From contig CM038919.1 of NCBI GenBank assembly GCA_021904315.1, forward strand, positions 20,687,666-20,751,665: a stretch of 64,000 nt of DNA, given 5' to 3'. The notes beneath the pieces are model-generated. The model was not told where the DNA came from. It worked only from the letters and a program-made list of their open reading frames with translations, and made no database searches. Origin of the DNA: Sphagnum magellanicum (lineage: Eukaryota > Streptophyta > Sphagnopsida > Sphagnales > Sphagnaceae). A program made the translations under genes and the position numbers. Below are positions 1 to 13,056 of this stretch, in pieces. The first letter of the stretch is position 1; every line of letters starts with the position of its first letter.

Positions 1-191
1 AATGTTGAATCTTTAGTGCCTTTCCACTTGAAGGCATTGAAGGATAAAAGATTAGTAAATTTATTTACAAGATTCAATCCTATATTTTATGAATAAAAGA
101 TAACAATGAATCATTCACGTCTTGGCTAATTTACATAATTTCTGTTGTACAATATTAAAATTTCAACATCATTTTGAGTGAATATATATAC

Positions 192-1623
192 CAATGATGC
201 ATCCATGTATCCAAACGTTTTCCTATGTGCTAGGTACATAGAAAGTGATTGATCTTTTTTTTCAAGAAGGTATCGTGCTTCCAAAAATTGTGCAAGCATA
301 GCTTCTTGTAGTGTTCGTGTAAATCTAAGGCTCCATTCTTCGGGCATTTGTGAGGTTGCTGTTGACAACAAGTTTGAAAACGCTGAGCAGACTGCAGAGG
401 TTTTGTGCTTGTCAAAATCTGTAAAAAGTTCCAAAACATTCTCAGATTCAAAACAATAAGTCATATGTGCATAAAAAATATGATCCTCTACATTATCCTC
501 TAGAATATCAATTTGGGTTGGTCAATGGATTTTAATAAAGTGAGGTGTACCAAACCTGTTTTAGAATGTTGCATAGCTCGTGCAAGTACTTTCTCGGCAA
601 AGTCTTTGTTTGATCTACGATCGATTTCATCGCTGAAATATCTGTTAAGGTTTTCTTGAAGAATATGGTATTGGGGGAAAGATGATATTATTAGAACCAT
701 TAGTTCCAAGAAGAGTTCCTCCAAATCCTCCAAGGAGGAAGTACGAGTTTTACACTCCACCACATCATCTATAACAAACATGAACAAGTAGAATTCAAAG
801 GCCCATTCAAGACGAGATAATTCAGCAGTTGGGTGGTTAGAAACAGGTATAATATGAGTGTTCCCTTTCTTGATTTTCTCAAATGTTTCAGGAAGTATAG
901 TGCTTGCAAAATAGTGGTGGTACCATTGTTGGGCAGCTTGATTAGCTTCTTGTTCTAGAGGATTGCGATTGTGACAAAATGGAGGTATGAATTTCGGAAT
1001 AACAAAGTCTTGGAAGACTTGTTGGAATTTCGTGCCCTCCAATTGTATTGGATGTTCCATTTCCTGTATGATAAATATAAAATTGTTTATGGGTTAGTAA
1101 CATGCAATGTATTGATAGGAGGCTAGATAATTGAGAAAGCTTGAAAGCATTAATCAAATGGCAACTTGATCGTTATAAACAATTGTTACGAAGTTTAAAA
1201 AAAATTGATTGTGAACATTAGGATTCAACATGTAGTTGATGCTAGCACCTGATGAACATTGCACTCTTCACATTTGTGATGGTATGGAATCTATGCACAA
1301 TCACATTCAATCTAGTATAACTCAAATAAGATATAAGCTTTTACTCCAAGTGTATGAGTTTATTGCTTATTTGGTGAGATGGTTTTAGAGTTATTAATTC
1401 CATGTACCTGCTGCACATGAGCATGAACAGTAGTCGTTGCCGAAGATGGCGAGCTTGAACCATAAGCTTTCATTTGCCGAAAGCGACTAGTGCATGTTCT
1501 CAACCGAGACGCTTGAGATGAGGAGCTCCTCAACTCCAAAGCCTTGCACGATAGGTTAATGTAGCTGATGCAATTTGCGGAATGTACACTGGTGGTGAAA
1601 GTCTGTGCGAGTGGTACAGCCAT
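192..1623 (-). CDS. Microbial-type terpene synthase-like (MTPSL) gene, 5' three exons; 3' end beyond the left edge
   Basis: Terpene cyclases of this class convert prenyl diphosphates to terpenes by metal-dependent ionisation. Inferred exons on the minus strand: 1408-1623 (72 codons from the ATG at 1623), 556-1063 and 192-418, with GT/AG borders and phases that agree (0, 1, 0), giving 317 codons so far. Exon 2 carries FVIPKFIPPF near its start and the aspartate-rich metal motif in FVIDDVVE. Exon 3 carries the downstream helices (EEWSLRF, SLSMYLAHRKTFGYMDASL) typical of the fold. The NSE/DTE metal motif and the C-terminus are not found; the next exon is probably left of position 1. Exon 1 is rich in Ser, Thr and Arg with one acidic residue, like a plastid transit peptide. 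No stop or frameshift is seen in the three exons, so the gene may be active. The family call rests on motif pattern and exon content, not alignment. Confidence 0.72.
1408..1623 (-). other. MTPSL exon 1, candidate plastid transit peptide
   Basis: The exon starts with ATG at 1623 (MAVPLAQTFTTSVHSANC) and ends at a CAG|GTACAT donor whose GT lies at 1407-1406. Its 72 residues are rich in Ser, Thr, Ala and Arg and contain a single glutamate. Exon 2 resumes in phase 0 at 1063, after an acceptor reading catacag, and begins Glu-Met-Glu-His-Pro. The composition suggests organelle import, but no cleavage site can be placed with confidence. A start at the Met that opens MEHPIQLEG in exon 2 is the alternative and would give a cytosolic enzyme. 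Confidence 0.55.
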
Positions 1624-1850
1624 GATTGATACTCTCGTGAAGAAGTAAATTGGTCTTGGAAGACGTCAAAGTGATTTGCTATGATTCAATGGTTGTATGC
1701 TACTAGGCAACCAACGCCAATTTATCTCAAATGGAAGGCTGTGCTCCAGTTGCAAAAAAAATTCTTTTATGCGTCTAGAAACCCATGATTGGAGGTAAGA
1801 GAATATTCTTAGACTTCATGATGAACACATCGTCACCATAATATCAGAGG

Positions 1851-2237
1851 GGGGCCCACAGTGAACCAGCACCCACCAGTGCACCATCCACTGGATGTCT
1901 GCTATTACTTAGTTGTGGATGAACCTCAACTGAGTTAATATTTGGTTTCATCTTGGTAACCAATCCTGTAGGAAATAGGTCTCATATACAGGCAGATAGG
2001 TAGGAAAATAGACAACTTCTAGGTAAGTAGATGGTTAATACTTAGCTCAAGGCTGTTTTTATTACCTACCTACTAACAACCTGCTTGTGGGTTGTTAGTA
2101 GGTAGGTAGAAAAAAGAAAGTAACTGAGTGAACTACCATGTTTAGCTAGGGAACAGGAAGCAACAGAAAACCGTTTCCTGATCACATACCATTCATCCTT
2201 CATGCTGCGCTGGTGGGTGCTAGTTCACTGTGGCCCC
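1851..2237. mobile_element. MITE-like element, 387 bp, GC-rich terminal inverted repeats
   Basis: The ends are imperfect inverted repeats of 28-29 bp (1851-1879 and 2210-2237). Read inward, both begin GGGGCC and contain ACAGTGAAC and AGCACCCACCAG; they differ by one inserted C and one C/T change. There is no coding capacity. The middle holds a perfect 19-bp stem with an 8-nt loop (2063-2108). The target duplication is obscured by G-runs on both sides. Segments related to its right half recur near 40.9 kb and 62.4 kb. Confidence 0.6.
2063..2108. repeat. Perfect 19-bp inverted repeat, 8-nt loop
   Basis: The arms 2063-2081 and 2090-2108 are exact reverse complements built on ACCTACCTACTAACAACC, with the loop TGCTTGTG. 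The hairpin lies at the centre of the 1851-2237 inverted-repeat element. Confidence 0.8.
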
Positions 2238-3582
2238 GGGGGGGTGGGGGGGGGGGTACTTACACTTAATAAACTGCGGGTTACCAATTGTTACTTCTAT
2301 TGATTTGACTGGTCCATGGCCAATAAATAAAGAAAATTCAAACCTCCCCCTAAATAAAAGTTAATATATAAAATTCTAACATAAATATCCTATTGGAGGA
2401 AAATGATATCAACATTGTAGATTATTTTTATTTATTTATGCTTTCACAGAATTTGATTGGCTGCATGGCCCAAAAGGAGTCTGGGCAAAAAGCTCTTTGA
2501 TGGGCAAATGGGCAGCCAGGGAATAAAAGAGGCAAGCCGTCCCCGTACCATTCTCTCTGTACACCTGCAAGTGCCACGTGTGGGTTCTTTTAAAGTGGGT
2601 CAAGAAATAGTGAGGTGAACATAGAAATCCCAATCCCACTTAAGCTAACTAGTTATCATACCCGCCTAACAAGTTAGGTCAAATGTAAAATTTAAAAGGC
2701 ACGGTGCATAATAATAATTATCCATCTCCGAGCCTAATTCTCAAAAATTTCAAGCTTTTGACATCTTCTTAAATGATGAAACCCTGCCAATCAAATATAA
2801 ACCAAAGCACCCAAAAAAGGGGGAACACAAGGAACAAAATGGAAGGACCCTAAGCCCTTTGGAGGCAAGGAATTTTCATTATCAAAAGAGTCCCAAACAT
2901 ATTTCTTCTTGTGTCTCCATGCACATATTAAGAGATAAAAGAAATGAATGCTCGAAAATAAAAATAATTAAGCAATACCCGTGCGACTAATAAGCCTGGT
3001 GACAAATTAATTTTGTATCTTAGCCTATCCCATGCCTAAATTTTAATTGGCATGGGAGCAGTAGAATCAGTGGGCTTCAACACTTGCAATGGATGAATGA
3101 GCTTGCACGGTAGCCCTCAAACTCCAAGTCCCATGTGATCAATTAATTGATTAGCCTAATTCAATATTAGAAAAGATAATAACCAAAATGCTTTAAACTC
3201 AAAGAAATTCTTAGACACCCATTTGCCTATTGGGCTTTTCCATTATATAGTAATAACATTAACAACAACAACAATAATAATAATTAGGCAGCAAAAGAGG
3301 GTAACTTGGAAGTTGGTAGGCTGGTATGGTATGTGAATAGGACCCAATTCTTAGTATGTGAAGAATAAGTCTTACATGGATGGATGACATGGATGAGCTG
3401 CAGCCCAGCTCTTGCGAAGAGGACTTGGCATGTGAAGACTAGGTACCCACTTTAGCCTGAATTATTATTTTTCTCTTGGAATGAAGCCACATGCCTAATT
3501 ATTTTTGCCTCGTGAGAGCTAGGCTAGTAGTGTTTCAAAGATACCCTGTTGAAAAACAAGAACCAAAGACAAAAGAAAAGCC
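2238..3582. other. Non-coding stretch
   Basis: Only short, stop-interrupted frames are seen. A G-run of about 25 bases with one interrupting T lies at 2228-2255 and could form a quadruplex. No recognisable gene or element. Confidence 0.5.
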
Positions 3583-3775
3583 AATAAAGTGAGGGTGGGT
3601 CCACTTAAGTGGCTTGAGTTGCAAAAACCCTAAGCGAATAAAGTGAAGATGGGCCATGGTGGGGTGGGGGCCACTTAATTGGCTTGAGTTGAAAAACCCT
3701 AAGCCAATAAAGTGAAGATGGGCCATGGTGGGGTGGATCCAGTTAAGTGGGTTGAGTTGAAAAACCCTAAGTGAA
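3583..3775. repeat. Tandem repeat, three units of 54-69 bp
   Basis: Units begin AATAAAGTGA at 3583, 3637 and 3706 and end around AAACCCTAAG. The first unit lacks the internal GGCCATGGTGGGG segment present in the other two. Any open frame through it is a by-product of the repeats. Confidence 0.75.
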
Positions 3776-4562
3776 CCCTAACAAGCTTCTGTTCTGGGCA
3801 TGTGTGGCAACAGTTTTGACTAACGTTTTGCAAAATATTTTAAAAGTAGTACAATAGGATAACTATGCCTATCATTGAACATGCCCCATGAGCTGATGAT
3901 CAAGTGGTCACAAACTGTCCAGCAGTCAAAGCATGCCCCATGACAGAACATCTGGTGAGAGCAAATGGGGTTTTACACTTTTCCAACCCAATATATTCTA
4001 AATGTGTCTAGTCATGGGCATGTGCCATATACCATTTGTTGAAATAAAGTATTCCATCATCTAAAAAAGTTGTTTGATACTAAGTTTAGGGTTGTCATAT
4101 TGCAATGCACACAATCGCACATAAATTCAGGAATATCCTAATGCATGGGACTTTACTTGTTTGATAAAGGGTGTGATTTAGGGTAGATTTACAAGCTTTG
4201 CATCTCATTATGTCAAGGTGGTGTTTGGTGATGGGATCTCGGTTCTCACAATTGAATGCACACCCAAGAACACAAATCTACAAATATCTACATGCATGGG
4301 CTTTTAAGTGTTTGGTTTAGGGCATGCCTCCTAAAATGTGGCATTCTATTTTTAGACGCCACATTTAGATAATATAAGGTTTCCTGGACACCGAAAATAA
4401 GAAGTGAATGTTTTGTCGAAAAACGCTGCGTAGATGTGTCATTGGAGGTGTTCTCATCGTACCTGACGTACCATGTCGCGTAAAACACCATTCCAACTCC
4501 CTCACGCTCTTGAGTTTGGCTTGCTAATCACCGGTCATGACACGAAGACCTTGGTCACTTGA
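3776..4562. other. Non-coding stretch with two related segments of about 85 bp
   Basis: Segments at about 4095-4180 and 4240-4325 resemble each other: both contain AATGCACAC, then ATGCATGGG, then a GTTTG stretch. They look like a diverged duplication, possibly the flank of the hAT-like relic that follows. No gene was seen. Confidence 0.4.
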
Positions 4563-4565
4563 GTG

Positions 4566-6418
4566 ATGTGCCACTTCTGTGCATGCTTCAAATGCGCAGA
4601 ACAACCAGGGGCTAAATGCCAGCAGACGGAGAACACCAAGTACTACTCGGCCCCTTTCCAAAAGGAAAACTATGAAAAACACAATAGTAGTCAACACCAT
4701 GTTGAATGGGAGAAATACAAAAAAGCTAGCAAGGAAGAAAAAATAGAGTTTTTTGAAACAATGAAATATGTTTCCATCGATCGTTTCATCCACACGAGTG
4801 GCGATACCCTCGAATTCATTGTGGATTCGAAGATTGTGGAAGACATCGTTGCACAGCTGTTTTTTTGTCCTGACGATGACTTAGACGCGTTGTCCCTAGA
4901 GAAATCCATGGCGCTTTTCAAGAAAGTGCCCGAAACCACGACCTCATATTGCATCACCATCAAAAACATGAAACAATTTGAACTCGCTCTCAATCACACT
5001 TCAATTGGTTTGTCGTTTCGTCAAACGTCTGTTGTTATTGATCAGCACAAATAGGCGTTTGGGAATGCAAAGCTAGTGGGCCTCAACGATCACATTGTCA
5101 ACCAATATGTCCGCGTGGGTGTCGCCATCAATCTTCAACGCATTTCAGACATCCTGAGCTTTCCTCGTGTGTGGTCGTTTACGTTTACTATTGATAGCTC
5201 CACACATTGATCTGTGTCGTACTTTGACATCCGAATCCGCATTTGTCCCAATGGCTCCCTAGAGAATCTGCACCTGATCGCAGTGCCTTTTTATGATCGT
5301 CATATAGCAGAGAACATTGCTGCCATGATCTGTCACATTCTAGATGCACTATATGCATGCTGGCGATCTAAGATTATTGCTTTCAGCACCGATGGCGAAA
5401 ACACGATGATTGGGCGACACACTAGTGTAGTAACACGAATTGATCATGAGTCTAAGACGAAGCTCATGCGCATCTAATGTGCACCTCATCAAATTGATCT
5501 CGTCATGAAGGACGTCAATCATTCCTTGGATGATGGATTGTTCTGTAAGACCGCCCACGATTTCAGTGTTCATCTGTGCCACCAACAAAACTTGCAACTA
5601 GAAATGGGTATTACGTGCCCTAAAGATACCAATCGATGGGTTCATCTTGAGCGCATGTTATCCTAGATGCTCGAACATCACCGTCGATTGTTGATTTGGA
5701 TTAATGAGAAGAAACCCGCTTTTGCACCGGATGACTCGTGGTGGCTGATGACGGTCGGGGTTCGGCCATTATTCGAACTCGTCAATGTCACCTTGGTAAT
5801 CCTGCAATCTCCTGATATCATTATCTTGTAGCAAACATCAAAGATCAAGAATCTAATCAGCCACTTGGCGAACACAATGAATATGGGACTGGTGGGTACT
5901 AACGATGCATTTGAGGCCATGCAGGCTTCAAAATTCATTATTGTGGATCACTGGCGGGTAAAAATCGAGGATGTATCGCGCCATCTCCACAGCCAAGGAT
6001 CGTGGGCTCGCGATATGTTTTTGGGTTTGGATGCGGTTGATCAAACTTCGATCCTTAAGGAGATTGTGCATTTCGGATTGAAACTAGTGTAAGGTATATC
6101 GGCTATTCAGGCTAAGCACAACTCGAATAACGAGGCTGCGCTCCATCTCGCTCCTCCTATGATGTCGTTCCAGCTTGTTGAGATGGTACCATGCGATTTT
6201 ATCGATTCGGTTCTCAATCCATATCAAAGTCAATTGGCAAAGTTTTGGCCCGATGAGAAGATCGATTTCATTGAACGACACCACAAGAACTCTTCCATGC
6301 TTACAAGAGGGAACTCGCCTCCAAGCTCCTCATTGATAAACAGGATCATACAACGTTCTTCAATACGAGATGGGATGATCTGAAGGGACGTTTTTTTGAT
6401 AGTTTTGATATAATCTAA
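4566..6418 (+). pseudogene. hAT-like transposase with N-terminal zinc finger, six stops in one frame
   Basis: One frame runs from 4566 to about 6286 with stops at 5052 (TAG), 5208 (TGA), 5475 (TAA), 5664 (TAG), 5829 (TAG) and 6090 (TAA). A one-base shift near 6286 then leads to a natural end at 6416-6418. The start has a CHFC pair followed by FQKENYEKHNSSQHHVEWEKY, which fits the Cys2-His2 type finger found at the N-terminus of many hAT proteins. The core has a stretch like the second catalytic region (FSTDGENTMIGRH ... CAPHQIDLVMKDV). The final residues read FFNTRWDDLKGRFFDSFDII. The C-terminal dimerisation domain is absent. This is a dead copy. The hAT call is from motif memory; another RNase H-like transposase is possible. 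Confidence 0.65.
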
Positions 6419-7259
6419 ATGATCCAATTCATTCACATATTGTTTATGCCTATGTTTTTTATGAATTTCATCCAACTTGTTTGTTTAATTGCATTGAGGA
6501 CAAGTTACAAAATTCATCAAATAATTTCAGTGAACATCATTGGACATCAATTTGTATATATACTTGTCTTTTACAAGCTTGCCTCCAATGTAATAATTTT
6601 TATTAACTTTTTTTGTGAGTGTGCTTTTGTGATTGTTTTTGTGACCAACTATTTTGGGAGTGTTTGTGTCATTGTGTTTCAATGTTGTGTTTTTTGTAGT
6701 CAATGAAAAATGAACAAGGAATAAGAATGGCAAAAGAATAAAAGATGATGAGAATGATGTAGACTTGAAAGAGGTGTAATGGCAAAAAAAATGTAATTCA
6801 TCATGTGATACTACAAACCATAAGCTTGACAATCAACATTAAATAATTGAGAAAAAAATAGTGGAGACTTGAAAGAGGTGCAAAAAAGGTTTAGGATTTT
6901 ATAACCTTGCAAAACTAGCAGCAACAACTGTGAATTGTTATTGCACCCTTTGAGTCAAGTAGGTTTAGGGTTTAGGGATGTTGTAGGTATGGACTATAAA
7001 CCCATATTAAAGGTGTTTTTGAATGGGAATAGGTGAACTGAAATACGAAACATGTTTTACATGTTTCCAATGTAATTCACATTAATCATCAGTTACAACC
7101 CAATGCCTTGATATATTATTGCATGTAGGACCTAATGTAAGATGGGTGGGTGATGAAGCTGGGGAGGCAGGGATCATTACCTGGTCCATGATCAACCGCA
7201 CTGCAGTCATAAATGGGGGCTTTGAAGCAGCCCAATCACATCCCAATGATCCATTTAAT
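6419..7259. other. Non-coding stretch after the hAT-like relic
   Basis: T-rich DNA with short frames only. A telomere-like TTTAGGGTTTAGGG motif lies at 6959-6978. No terminal inverted repeat matching the upstream flank was recognised. Confidence 0.4.
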
Positions 7260-8740
7260 TGATTAGGATACTTTAGTCATTGATTTCATAGCCTAGATTG
7301 AAAATCATGTACACAAGTTCATTTTGTAGAGCTTAAAATGACTTACAAATGTTGTAGATCATGTTAAACGTGGGTTCCCAAACACACACACAAATACATA
7401 TATGCAAAATAAATAAACAGTAACATGGAGATCACTTAATTATGTTTCAATCTAGTCATTGACTTCAAACCCTTTAAACCAAACACACACTAATTTGCTA
7501 AAGACATAAACTACACAAAATATTGCATCCACCATATATGGACTTTGGAATTAGTTTGTAACATAAAAAATCAACAAAATCATCATTGACTTGAATTTAT
7601 ATGGTCATTGTTACATTGATTTCAAGGCACATAAATTCATTATGGACAACAAATAAATATTGACAAAGGTGGTAAATCTACACATGGACTCCAAACACAT
7701 AAATATGTAAAATAAATAAATAATAACCAAAATCACTAAATTTTGTTCCAATTCCAGTTTGTAGACTTACAAATGTGTTTAGGATAGGAAACCATTTCAT
7801 TTAACAAAACACACAAAACATTACAAAAATGTTGGATTTGCCATATGGTTCCAAAATCAATATGTAGAATAAAAAAAGATGAACACATCATCATTTAATT
7901 ATGTTTTAGTCTAGTCATTGATTTAAGAGCTTTAATAAATGCATCCAATCCATTTTGCAAAGCTTGTGAAACTTACAAATAAGGTGTAGCCTCCAAATGG
8001 ACTCTCAAAGACATATGCAAAACAATATAACAAGACAAACACATTTTTAAAAAAATAATGTTCTAATCTATCATTCATTTCAAAGCCTTGGAAGGACAAA
8101 AACCATTTCATTTGAAGCAAAACACATAAAACATTAAACAAAAATCATAAAATCTTGCATCTGCCACATGGGTTCCAAAATTTGAATTTGTAAAACATGA
8201 TAAGATGAGTAGATCATCAACTAATTGTGTTCTAATCTAGTCATTGACTTTGAATTATTTTAATAAAAGCACCAAATTCAGTCTACAGAGCTTGTGAAAC
8301 TTACAAATAAGGTGCAACCTCCAAGTAGATTCCTAGAGACATGCAAAATATAAATTAATTTTGTTCTAGTATGGTCATTGATTTCATTATTTTAATAAAA
8401 GCACGAAATTTAGTTTGCAAAGCTTGTAAAACTTACAAATTAAGTGCAGCCTCCAAATAGACTCCTAGATACATTTGCAAAATAATGTTACATGAACACA
8501 TAAGAAAAATTAATTGTGTTCCAATCTATCATTAATTTTAAAGCCTTGGAATGACAAAAACCATTTCATTTGAAGCAAAACACATAGAATAATAAACAAA
8601 AATCATAAAATGTCACATTCACCACATGGACTTCAAAATTTCAATCTACAAAATAGGAGAAGATGAACAAATCATCAATTAATTGTGTTTTAGTTTGGTC
8701 ATTAACTTCATTCCTTTAATAAAAGCACTCTTAATCAACT
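7260..8740. repeat. Degenerate tandem array, about ten units of 150-170 bp
   Basis: The phrase TCTAGTCATTGATTTCAA and its variants recur near 7273, 7454, 7605, 7912, 8066, 8236, 8370, 8523 and 8695. Other shared phrases are AAAGCTTGTGAAACTTACAAAT and CCTCCAAATGGACTC. Units are strongly diverged, so the array is old. No coding potential. Confidence 0.65.
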
Positions 8741-11700
8741 TTAGGTCAAAGGTTTTTCTACTGTTCTTGAGTTGCTTTTTGAGCTTTTATTTGTGGAGCT
8801 TGAGATTGCCGTTGTCGTTCTACAACTTTTTCCTTCTTTGATGGTCCACTTCAAATTATGCACTTGCCTATCTTTGTCCCTATTGTTTCCCATCAACACA
8901 ACTTTGAGCACCCGTGGACAACACGATCGAACTTACCTTGACGGAAAAAATGTGCAAACACAAAATCTACCATTTATTTTTACCACTCACATTTCCTACT
9001 TGAATTCCACCTTTGCCTACTTCCCTCCCAAATTACCTTCTATAAAACCTACTTCCCACCCCTATAATTGACCATGTTAACGTCATCATTATTGTGGGAA
9101 TCAAGCAAGGAAAGGCAATAAAGTTCCTATTTCTAGGAGCCTAAGTAAGGAATCCAATCATATGAACCTCCCAAAAAAACCTTTGAAAACCAATGAACTC
9201 CAAGAACTTTAGGGACTTATGAAAAAATGACTCAATTTTGGCCTTTCAAAAGTCCCTAGTTTAAAAATGGCTAAGATTTTTTAATCAAAATTTTGCAAAA
9301 ACATTTATCATTTCATGTTACACTAGATACTCAATCACTATATGAAATTTGGAATTAAAAACATCACTAATTTTTTAATTTTTTATTGTTCCAGTCAACC
9401 TACCAATCCATATATTTTGATTTTAAAAGTCCATTGTTACGTGTGAAATTACTTTTATCAAAAAATAATTACATGGGTGTTTTTATAATGAAGTTATTAA
9501 TCTATAATCAATTCCCATTTACAAATTTCATAGTTTTTATTATTCATTATAGGTGTCCAAAGGAAAGGCACTTTGTAGAAATGGACTTTGCGATGCAAAA
9601 AGTGAGCCACCTTAATGTGCATCTACCCATTGAGACGTATGGGCATCTTCATTATCATTTTGATTCATTTTTCATTGCTTGTGCATAGATCACTATTGTG
9701 TGTCATCATCGATCTTCTTTAGTCCCTTTGATGCTTGTTTTTTACTCTCAATAGTGCATGTCCATAGTGTTGCAATTTTTCAACGAGTTACACACATGGT
9801 TAGGGTTCTTTTTCTCTTCCACACATCATAGTTAATGCACCTCTGACACTAGCCAATTTGTGGCAAACGACAATTTTTTCATCTCATGTCTTATTTGTTA
9901 TCATTGATTGTCATTTCGTAGCCATGGGTCCTATTTGCACAGGGATTTAAACTTATTTTTGTTGATTGTTTGCTTTTGTTTTTTCTTTGGGTTGTGTCTA
10001 CTTGTGCTTTCATTTGCCTTGTACTTTTGATGGATGGGTCCCATCCTTGATTTTTATATGCATGGTTTTTCTTCTTACTTTGGTTAGGATCAAAGGACCT
10101 TTGTAACAATGTTTTTGGACAAAAAAAAACCATGTACAAAACCACAAAAGTAAGGATCTCTTTAGCAATGACAATGGCAGTGAGGGTTTTGCTACAGTTT
10201 GGGTGGCACTAGTAGTGGTGGTAACAACTTTGCTACCACTATTTCCATTGCTTCTTTGCGCTCACTAATTAACATCGTGCGCAAAAAAAAAAAAAGAGAA
10301 CGAATGACAAAGAGGGACAAACAAAGACAAAAATAATTTTTTTGTGGTTGGGGGCTTTTAAGAAATAGGAAAGAAAGGTTCCAATTCCATTTTAGTATAG
10401 GCCTTGTTGGTAGTTCAATTATAGTTCCATTAGGGGGATTAATTGTAAATCTACTTTTAAAATTTTCACAACATGGTGACACATATGAGGGCAACCACTT
10501 TATAGAACAAAGGAAGAGGATAGTGACGACAATAGCACCAACATCAACATGTGACAAAACAAGAAAGGTGAAGAAGTTAAAGGAAGATGGGTTTTATGTT
10601 TTTTGCTTTTCTTTTATTTGGGTTTTATTTTGTGGTGAGTCTTTTTTATTTATGCTTTCATCAAGCCTATGAAGTTTTGTATCATCAAGAATCTAGTCAT
10701 TATTTACAAATTAAGCACAATAGAGAGTTTTTATTACAAAGAAGATACTTCGCCACAATCTTGTTTTTTTTTGTTTTTGTTACAATCCTAAAGAAATAGC
10801 AAAGGAAAAAGAAAAAGAATTAAAAAAAGGTTGTAAATGTGAACATGTCAATACTTAATGGTTAGTCATTCATCAATATGTTTTCTAGGATATATATTTA
10901 TTTATTTATTTAAGGCAAAAGATTAAGTCTAGGGTGTTTTTTTTATTATTGAAATTGGGTGTTACTTTAGTTAGGTAGTCCAAAGAATAAAAGATTAGAA
11001 GTTTTTGGGCCCATTATTCTTACATAATAGTTTTTTAAAAAAGTGTGTAGGTTGTGTTAAACCTAGTCAAATAAAGATGATGTCGAAGGTTATGACAAAA
11101 TTAAAGTTCGGCTATCTTTTGAAACATGATTTGCTTGTTTGTGATAGTCCACTATCTTTTTTATTTGATTTGTCCAGTCTTATGTGGTTGGCTTTATAGG
11201 TTTAAAATTATCATGTTAAAATAAGTAATTTTTAAAGTGTGGGACTTATTTGCACAATTACAAATAGGTTCCACGTTAATATTTTGGTTTTAGAATGTTT
11301 AGGTTTTGTTGAATCTAGTAGATTAGTGATTGTGACACCCAGGCCTATATTGAAGTTAAGGTTTGGCCTTAGCATAATGCCCTAGCAAAAGACTCCTTAC
11401 AAAGTTTCTTATCTTTTTCCTTTTGTTTCATTTAGTATTGTGTGATTAACTTTGTAGATTTAGGATTGCCTTATAATGATAAGCAAACTTTAGAAAATGG
11501 GGCTAGTGTCACTACTAGAAATTCTGTCATATGCAACCACCATGTTTGCAACTGGGATGCAACTGCCGGTCGCATGCAATTATGTAGGGTTTTTTATGCA
11601 ACTGAAATGGATTTTTGCCCCCTTTTTGGGTGTGTATGCAACTATGGTGCAACTATGATCACCTTCATCCCAACTTTTGGATGATTTCTATGATATACTA

Positions 11701-13056
11701 TCGTATATATTTGATATGCATATACTCATAGTTGCATGTGCAACCAAAATAGGCTAACTATGGTTTTTTGGTAAGCTAGGTACACATTTTTTGTAGGCAT
11801 GTCTAGGATTAGGGTTGCCTACAAATGACAATTCTATTGATAAGGTTTAGGATATAGGTGAAAAATAACCTAATCTATTTTGCCACCTACTTAAAATAGT
11901 GTATCCATCCCCAACTTTTAGTAGCTTGCTCCACAAACATGAAGGAAGACAATTGACAATGGAAGATATCAATTTTACTTACAATAGTTTATCACTTGAT
12001 GAAGCAAAACAATGTATATGTGTATTCAACAATAAGGTCCAATTAATCCCTTCAAGATTATAATATGTGGGTTTGACATGTGGAAATAATCTATTTTATT
12101 CCAACAATTATCTAGTACAAGTGAGGGTCTCATGGCACATATACACCTTATAGTCCATGTAATGCATGAGTTGGTTCCAAAGTCAGCCCTTATAGTCCTG
12201 ATGGGTAGACATGTGAATAAAATATTGTCATTCATCGACTATGAATATCGACAGGATGGTTTCATTACCCCAATCCATAGACTCCAACCCGAATGTAAAA
12301 CAATTTAACAGGTCTGCTTTTGATACACTTGGTTGAGAAGTTTCAATTTAGACTAGAAGAGACCATGAATGCAGTAGGGCGAAAGGAAACCACAAAGGTG
12401 AAAGCATGATATATGGAAAATAGGGGGACCAAAAAAAAACCTGACCTGAAACATAAAACTTTATACACTTTGATATGACAGACTATAAATCACACAACAT
12501 AGTTTGCAGCTGACAATGCAAAACATGGGTATTCTAGTGAAGGTAGCAGCATCAAACGTATTGTTTGCATGAGACCAGAATATCCCTGAACATATGTATA
12601 TATCCAGACGCCTAGAGTAAATTCCAACTTCTCAAAAGGATCACAAAGGGTAATACTTTCAATCAACCAAAACCAAAGTGAACTACATTTCAGCAAAGAG
12701 GAGGCATGACTGCCTATTTACAAAAAGTGATCAAGATGGACTTGATGCACCCCTCAAATAATAATATGCTGGATTTTTGGGGAGGGATCAATTTGAAATT
12801 GAGATTGAAATATCCTAACATGCTTGGATTATTGTTAGGTAGACAATTTGAATCGACCAATAAGAATAGTGGTGATTAACACCAAGTCTAAAAGGCTACT
12901 CAATAGCAACTACAACCAAATAACTAAGTAGAGACTTAGCCTTACAATTTGCATTGCAAACACCACTTAGAAAACTAGCTCAATGTCAAGAACGTCATTC
13001 TAAGCAATGTATTAACATAATAAATATCAAAGGAGAGAACGATGTGTCAATGCCCC
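8741..13056. other. Long non-coding stretch
   Basis: AT-rich DNA with many short frames but none with recognisable domains or long uninterrupted length. The right part (about 12.0-13.0 kb) may include the former 3' untranslated region of the RHM relic on the minus strand. No mobile-element ends were recognised. Confidence 0.4.
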
